From assembly GCA_030036975.1 (NCBI GenBank), contig JASHSE010000671.1, positions 1-9,295 on the forward strand: a stretch of DNA of 9,295 bases, given 5' to 3'. This document shows positions 6,387 through 9,295 of this stretch, one piece after another. The notes below the pieces were generated by a model that was given only the letters and a program-made list of their open reading frames with translations, ran no database searches and was not told the DNA's origin. Within the stretch, counting starts at the first letter, position 1, and each line of letters opens with the position of its first letter. The translations under genes were made by a program, and so were the position numbers. Origin of the DNA: Xanthobacteraceae bacterium (GTDB taxonomy: Bacteria; Pseudomonadota; Alphaproteobacteria; Rhizobiales; Xanthobacteraceae).

Positions 6387-6593
6387 ATGAACGAAGAGGC
6401 CCTTAACGTCAGCGTCCGCAAATTTCTCAAAAAGGTGGGCGTCACCTCGCAGCGTGAAATCGAGCAGGCGGTGCGGGCTGCCGTGAGCGGCGGCAAGCTG
6501 AAGGGCAACGAAACGCTGCCCGCACGGGCGATGCTGAAGATCGAAGGCCTCGGCCTCGCGGTCGAAATCGAAGGCGCCGTCGCATTGGAATAG
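6387..6593 (+). CDS. Small DUF6494-family protein
   Basis: The product is 68 residues, without signal peptide or membrane segment, so probably cytoplasmic. It resembles the DUF6494 family of alphaproteobacteria in its opening MNEEALNVSVRKFLKKVGV, the following TSQREIEQAV, the GNETLPARAML segment (about 41-51) and the LEVEIEGAVALE-like acidic end. The first half looks helical and basic, the last part like beta strands. AGGAGG at 6376-6381, five bases before the ATG, makes the start secure. The function of the family is unknown. The S10 peptidase gene follows after 43 bp with no terminator between, so they may be co-transcribed. The family name is from memory. Confidence 0.85.
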   Translation: MNEEALNVSVRKFLKKVGVTSQREIEQAVRAAVSGGKLKGNETLPARAMLKIEGLGLAVEIEGAVALE

Positions 6594-6636
6594 CAAAGCG
6601 TTTATCGGCCGCTTCGCGAATGATTTGGGACCTACG

Positions 6637-8196
6637 ATGATTCACGCTCTTCGTCTATTGGGCTCGCGCCTTCTGATCACGCTCCTCTTCATCGGGCTCG
6701 CCGCCGCGAGCAACGCGCAGGAGCATCACGGCAGGCCAGGCGGCGCCGACGGGGAGCGGCGCCCCGAACACAGCCAGCAAGGCGGCCCGGACCGGCCGAA
6801 TCAAAGCGGACCCGGCGTGCTGTCGCTGTTGCCCGCCGATTCCGTCACCCAGCACAGCATCGCCACGCCGGCCGGCAAGCTCGACTATACGGCCACCGCC
6901 GGCACGTTCTCGCTGTTCGACCAATCCGGTGAGCGCTCCGCCGCAGTGTTCTACACCGCCTACGTGGCGAAATCGGAAAATCCTGCCAGCCGGCCGGTGA
7001 CGTTCGTGTTCAATGGCGGGCCGGGCGCCGCCTCGGCGTTCCTCAATCTCGGCCTGGTCGGCCCGCGCGTCGCCGCGTTCGGGCTCAATGGGCGCGACGG
7101 CTCCAGTGTTCGCCTTATCGATAATCCCGACACTTGGCTTGCCTTCACCGATCTCGTGCTCATCGATCCGGTCGGCACCGGCTGGAGCCGGGCGGCCAAG
7201 CGCGACGGCGGTGAGGCGTTCTGGGGCGTCGAGGCCGACACCGAATCCATGGCCAAGGTGATTGCGCTTTACGTCGCCAAGAACAGCCGCGTCAGCTCGC
7301 CGAAATTCATTTTGGGCGAAAGCTATGGCGGCTTCCGCGCCGCCAAGGTGGCGCGTGCGCTGCCGGAGCAGCAGGGCATTTCGGTCAGCGGCATCCTGAT
7401 GCTGTCGCCGATGCTGGAGGGCGTGTTTCAGTTCAGCGGCACTCGTTTCGCGCTCGGCGCCGCGCTGCAGCTGCCGTCGCTCGCGGCGGCCGAGCTCGAA
7501 CGCAAAGGCACGTTCAGCCAACAGGCGTTGGCCGACGCCGAGCATTTTGCCTTGACTGATTATCTCACCACGCTTGCCGGGCCGCCGCTGCAGGGCGATG
7601 CGGCGCAAAAATTTTACGGCCACGTTGCGGCGATCACCGGCTTGCCGCAGGAGGTGGTGGCGCGGCAACGCGGTTTCATCGGAGACGCTTACGTCAAAGA
7701 CTTGCGGCGCGGTGAGCAGAAGATCGTCAGCCACTATGACGCGACATTCGCCAGCGACGATCCGAATCCCGAAAGCGCGGCGGCGTATGGTCCCGACCCG
7801 ATCCTCGACGCGCTCGTTCGTTCTTACGGCAGCGCGTTTGTCGCGTATGCCCGCGACGAACTCGGCTTCAAGACCGAGATGACCTATAACCTGCTCGCCT
7901 CGGACATTGCGGGCAAATGGAAGTGGGGCTCGAGCCGCCGGCAGCCGAGCGTCAGCCAAGATCTACGAGACTTGCTGGCGCTGACGCCGTCGTTCCGGCT
8001 CATGATCGCCAACGGTTACAGCGATATGGTCACGCCGTTCGCGGTGTCGCGCTACGTGCTCGACCATCTGCCCCCAACCGCCGGCGAAGGGCGCACCGAG
8101 CTTAAGCTCTATCGCGGCGGCCACATGTTCTACCTCGACCCGGCATCGCGCAAAGCGTTTTCCGCCGACGCGCGCACCATGTACGTTTCGCCGTGA
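6637..8196 (+). CDS. Exported serine carboxypeptidase, family S10
   Basis: S10 enzymes release C-terminal residues from peptides, usually at acidic pH, with an alpha/beta-hydrolase fold. Of 519 residues, 1-27 are a signal peptide (MIHALRLLGSRLLITLLF start, S-N-A cleavage site), so it acts in the periplasm or outside. Residues 28-60 are a low-complexity His/Gly/Pro/Gln-rich linker. The oxyanion loop FNGGPGAAS (125-133), the nucleophile S229 in GESYGG, D463 in NGYSDMVTP and H496 in RGGHMF form a complete triad. Segments DPVGTGWS (177-184) and DNPDTWL (162-168) are also typical. ATG at 6637 is chosen because GGGA lies six bases upstream; a TTG at 6625 is in frame but less suited. The bacterial branch often has substrates that are untested. 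Confidence 0.93.
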   Translation: MIHALRLLGSRLLITLLFIGLAAASNAQEHHGRPGGADGERRPEHSQQGGPDRPNQSGPGVLSLLPADSVTQHSIATPAGKLDYTATAGTFSLFDQSGERSAAVFYTAYVAKSENPASRPVTFVFNGGPGAASAFLNLGLVGPRVAAFGLNGRDGSSVRLIDNPDTWLAFTDLVLIDPVGTGWSRAAKRDGGEAFWGVEADTESMAKVIALYVAKNSRVSSPKFILGESYGGFRAAKVARALPEQQGISVSGILMLSPMLEGVFQFSGTRFALGAALQLPSLAAAELERKGTFSQQALADAEHFALTDYLTTLAGPPLQGDAAQKFYGHVAAITGLPQEVVARQRGFIGDAYVKDLRRGEQKIVSHYDATFASDDPNPESAAAYGPDPILDALVRSYGSAFVAYARDELGFKTEMTYNLLASDIAGKWKWGSSRRQPSVSQDLRDLLALTPSFRLMIANGYSDMVTPFAVSRYVLDHLPPTAGEGRTELKLYRGGHMFYLDPASRKAFSADARTMYVSP

Positions 8197-8230
8197 CCAG
8201 TCCGGCGCACTGATCAGCTTGCCTGCCTCG

Positions 8231-8686
8231 TCACGTCGCTTTGTTGGGGTCGAGGCCGTATTTCGCACACATTTTGCCGACCAGGGCCGCGTCCTTGCCG
8301 CCGGCGATCAGCCCCATGGTGGCCGAGGTCACATAGCCGCCGGTCAACCCGACCTCGACGATGTACGCTTGCCGGCCGCTATAGGCCGCGTAGGGACTCT
8401 TGGCGTCCACGGTGGCGCAATAATTGGGCGACGCGTCGCTCGGCATCGCCGGAAATTTCGCCCAATGGTATTTCGCCGCGGCGGCGTCGCGCAGCGACGG
8501 CGAGACGGCGGCGATGATGATCTTTTTTTCGTCAGCGGTGAGGTCGCGCTGCGGGCCACTGCCTGCCGCGGCGGTGGCGCTGTCCGACGCCGCCGGGCCG
8601 CCGGCAGAGGGCAGCGCCCCAGCGCAGGCCGATAGAGCTAAACCGAGGGCTAAAGTCGTGGTTAGCGTCAGGCGGTGAGCGTGCAC
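8231..8686 (-). CDS. Lipoprotein of unknown function
   Basis: The chosen start is GTG at 8686, giving 151 residues with a lipoprotein signal: H4/R5, a hydrophobic run and the lipobox L-S-A-C with C21. Residues 22-48 are an Ala/Gly/Ser/Pro-rich tether. The globular part (about 49-151) begins LTADEKKIIIAAVSPSL and has two cysteines, C90 (SPNYCATVDAKSPY) and C140 (GKMCAKYGLD), which could form a disulfide in the periplasm. The pattern of Cys, then a V-x-A-K segment, then a Tyr/Gly-rich stretch recalls several small proteobacterial lipoproteins, but I cannot name a family. The frame is open to an ATG at 8767, which would bury the signal sequence internally and is unlikely. Its 3' end faces the S10 gene across 34 bp with no visible terminator. 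Confidence 0.8.
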   Translation of the reverse strand: MHAHRLTLTTTLALGLALSACAGALPSAGGPAASDSATAAAGSGPQRDLTADEKKIIIAAVSPSLRDAAAAKYHWAKFPAMPSDASPNYCATVDAKSPYAAYSGRQAYIVEVGLTGGYVTSATMGLIAGGKDAALVGKMCAKYGLDPNKAT

Positions 8687-9113
8687 GTCCGATCCGTTCC
8701 TATGCTGAAGCTTGTGACCGCCAGCCGGCTCGCTGCGCCGCCTGGGCGCGATCGCCCCGCATCGCACGTCCCTAACTGCACGGCGCCCCTCGACACAGTC
8801 AATCCCTCATTCTTCGGCGCGGAATGATTCGCAACGGCCTCCGGCAACGAGCGAATCGATTCGATCTCTCGCTCCAATGGGGCGATTTGAATTGGCGATT
8901 GCCAGACTGGTTTTGCACGGGCGCTGCGCCGAATCTGTGCTCCGTCGCTGCAACTTCGTATCGATGTGCCGGCCAAACGCACTCGCTCAGCATCTTCCAC
9001 AACCAGCGCGCCGGGTGCGGCAGACGAATTCGTGACGACTGTGTCTTTTCAGCACTAGAGGATTGGATTTGCCCTGCTATGGTCTTGCCCGTCATGGACG
9101 GGGGAATCCTGCA
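8687..9113. other. 427-bp stretch without a convincing gene
   Basis: This interval separates the leftward lipoprotein gene from the rightward 31-residue lipoprotein gene. The open frames in it (8824-9117 on plus, 8799-9095 and 8668-9000 on minus) overlap each other, lack ribosome sites and have no recognisable domain. I see no tRNA. A perfect 12-bp palindrome, CGAATCGATTCG (8852-8863), is nested in a 6-bp inverted repeat GAGCGA/TCGCTC (8849-8854 and 8869-8874). Promoters for both flanking genes are expected here, but none is clear by eye. TATGGT at 9078-9083 lacks a matching -35 box. Confidence 0.5.
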
Positions 9114-9209
9114 ATGAAGAAACTGGCTCTGGCAATCATCGCAGTGTTGACACTGGCGACGATGGCCGGCTGTGCCACCCCCCCGCCGCCGGTGGTGACG
9201 AAGGGGTAA
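9114..9209 (+). CDS. 31-residue small lipoprotein
   Basis: The frame encodes a signal sequence MKKLALAIIAVLTL followed by a lipobox ending in M-A-G-C (C20). After lipidation only a 12-residue mature peptide remains, CATPPPPVVTKG, so it would be little more than a lipid anchor with a Pro-rich tail. GGGGGA at 9100-9105 lies eight bases before the ATG, and a strong terminator begins 26 bp after the stop. This supports a real single-gene transcript. Short lipoproteins with Pro-rich tails are known in alphaproteobacteria, but I cannot assign a function. Inner- or outer-membrane sorting is not predictable; residue +2 is Ala rather than Asp, so no inner-membrane retention signal of the E. coli type is seen. 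Confidence 0.75.
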   Translation: MKKLALAIIAVLTLATMAGCATPPPPVVTKG

Positions 9210-9235
9210 TGGCAGCAGCAGGCTGAATGGGGGAA

Positions 9236-9269
9236 GGGCCGGCTCCCATGCCGGCCCCTTTTCCTTTTT
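9236..9269 (+). terminator. Rho-independent terminator of the small lipoprotein gene
   Basis: The stem GGGCCGGC (9236-9243) pairs perfectly with GCCGGCCC (9250-9257) around a 6-nt loop. It is followed by a T-rich run broken only by C bases, CTTTTCCTTTTT (9258-9269). It begins 26 bp after the stop codon. Confidence 0.92.
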
Positions 9270-9295
9270 GGATCTCTGCGTTGCGGATCTTGCAT

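Noticed and set aside
6655..7959. 434-codon open frame on the minus strand
   Set aside because: It is antisense to the S10 peptidase gene, with an Arg/Ala/Glu-rich translation and no ribosome site.
8824..9117. 97-codon plus-strand frame before the small lipoprotein
   Set aside because: It has no ribosome site, signal or domain, and it runs into the next gene's start. Overlapping frames on the other strand are equally open.
1..9295. CRISPR array, tRNA or rRNA genes
   Set aside because: No regularly spaced direct repeats and no tRNA- or rRNA-like segments were seen on either strand.

Overview
The window is high-GC DNA, most likely from an alphaproteobacterium of the Hyphomicrobiales (Bradyrhizobium / Xanthobacteraceae-like). 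This rests on codon use, on a REP-type palindrome of the kind dispersed in those genomes, on a small DUF6494-type gene, and on the gene families present. No taxonomic search was possible.

Left part (1-6227). Six genes all read leftward (minus strand). In transcription order they are a CaiB/BaiF class III CoA-transferase, a crotonase-fold enoyl-CoA hydratase/isomerase homologue, a nitrilase-branch carbon-nitrogen hydrolase, an FMN nitroreductase, an exported protein of unknown function, and a class I extradiol ring-cleavage dioxygenase that runs off the left edge. Taken together they would suit breakdown of an aromatic or nitrile/nitro compound through CoA thioesters. That is inference: the genes are not tightly packed and may be transcribed separately.

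The four gaps from the CoA-transferase down to the exported protein each hold a different repeat or relic. These are an 80-bp REP doublet whose two hairpins differ by compensatory changes, a short remnant resembling an IS110-family transposase, a 136-bp two-block inverted repeat, and a small REP-like hairpin. The last gap, ahead of the dioxygenase gene, holds a likely promoter overlapped by an 18-bp imperfect palindrome, which looks like an operator.

Right part (6228-9295). A divergent gap of about 160 bp leads into two rightward genes, a 68-residue DUF6494-type protein and an exported serine carboxypeptidase of family S10. A leftward lipoprotein of unknown function converges on the peptidase. 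After a 427-bp stretch without a convincing gene comes a 31-residue lipoprotein gene followed by a strong Rho-independent terminator.

No clearly new multi-gene system is present. The points most worth checking are the crotonase homologue that lacks both catalytic glutamates, the two-block inverted repeat, the candidate operator of the dioxygenase gene, the transposase relic next to the nitrilase gene, and the tiny terminator-capped lipoprotein gene.
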